Below are positions 62,802 through 62,844 of a DNA stretch of 62,844 nucleotides, one piece after another; positions within the stretch are counted from its first letter, which is position 1, and each line of letters opens with the position of its first letter. Position numbers and translations under genes: made by a program. A model generated the notes under the pieces. The model searched no databases. It was given only the letters and a program-made list of their open reading frames with translations, and was not told where the DNA came from. Source of the DNA: an uncultured Eubacteriaceae bacterium (lineage in GTDB: Bacteria; Bacillota; Clostridia; Lachnospirales; CAG-274); NCBI GenBank assembly GCA_947167715.1, contig CAMVJD010000014.1, positions 1 to 62,844 of the forward strand, given 5' to 3'.

Positions 62802-62844
62802 TATACAATGTAAGCAGGCGTAATATATTAAATACACCTTAAGA

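Overview
This 62.8 kb window is a chromosomal segment from an anaerobic Gram-positive bacterium of the class Clostridia, probably a gut plant-fibre degrader near the Ruminococcaceae/Oscillospirales or Monoglobales; that placement is inference from gene content. The evidence is pyruvate formate-lyase, an oxygen-reducing A-type flavoprotein, lipoproteins, sigma-A promoters with 17-bp spacers and AGGAGG ribosome sites, several TTG starts, and secreted pectin and glucan enzymes, three of them carrying or paired with dockerin modules. No phage, transposase, integrase or CRISPR array is visible. The mobile-like sequence is confined to short palindromic repeats.

Layout, left to right. 0-6.9 kb (minus strand): flavoprotein FprA, a GGDEF diguanylate cyclase, PflB, a 49-codon small gene and a membrane-anchored protein made of two copies of one domain. 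6.9-10.4 kb (minus): an operon of a DUF896 protein and three family 2 glycosyltransferases for a surface polysaccharide. 10.6-17.4 kb (plus): a coupled operon of the CCA-adding enzyme, a 1294-residue PL9 pectate lyase and a GH5 glucanase with C-terminal dockerin. 17.5-24 kb: tRNA-Ser(CGA), an orphan pilin, a MerR regulator, an intracellular GH28 polygalacturonase, hypothetical genes, a DUF559 protein, a 208-bp palindromic repeat and glyA. 24-29.3 kb (minus): a FolC-like ligase, YihY, MoxR, DUF3592, lipoprotein and DUF58 series, with a small inverted-repeat element inserted in it.

29.5-34 kb (plus) is a zinc locus: a ZIP transporter, then a Fur/Zur-type regulator with a perfect 11-3-11 palindrome on its own promoter, followed by the ZnuA, ZnuC and ZnuB homologues and a lipoprotein. 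34.1-41.9 kb holds rpoB and rpoC as an isolated pair without the usual ribosomal protein neighbours. 42-47.4 kb has a secreted protein with N-terminal dockerin and DUF4353, a Sel1-repeat protein, a relic of a second Sel1 protein, and a membrane-anchored protein with a roughly 385-nt leader full of repeated hairpins. 47.6-53.5 kb: murA, walJ, a hypothetical gene, a truncated copy of the inverted-repeat element, then thiI with a NusG-II protein, a DUF3592 protein and a DMT transporter. 53.7-57.5 kb: rfbB, a lipoprotein with an adenosine deaminase fold that has lost its metal ligands, a Nudix hydrolase and another lipoprotein. 57.6-62.8 kb (minus): a stalk-domain protein, a small membrane protein, an EAL phosphodiesterase and a second PL9 pectate lyase with an internal dockerin.

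Taken together, extracellular PL9 lyases and a GH5 enzyme would cut pectin and beta-glucan, dockerins would dock some of them on cohesins encoded elsewhere, and the cytoplasmic GH28 could finish oligogalacturonides. The best candidates for something undescribed are the adenosine-deaminase-like pseudoenzyme, the hairpin-array leader at 47.1-47.24 kb, and the two short repeat families whose arms keep base pairing while their sequences diverge.
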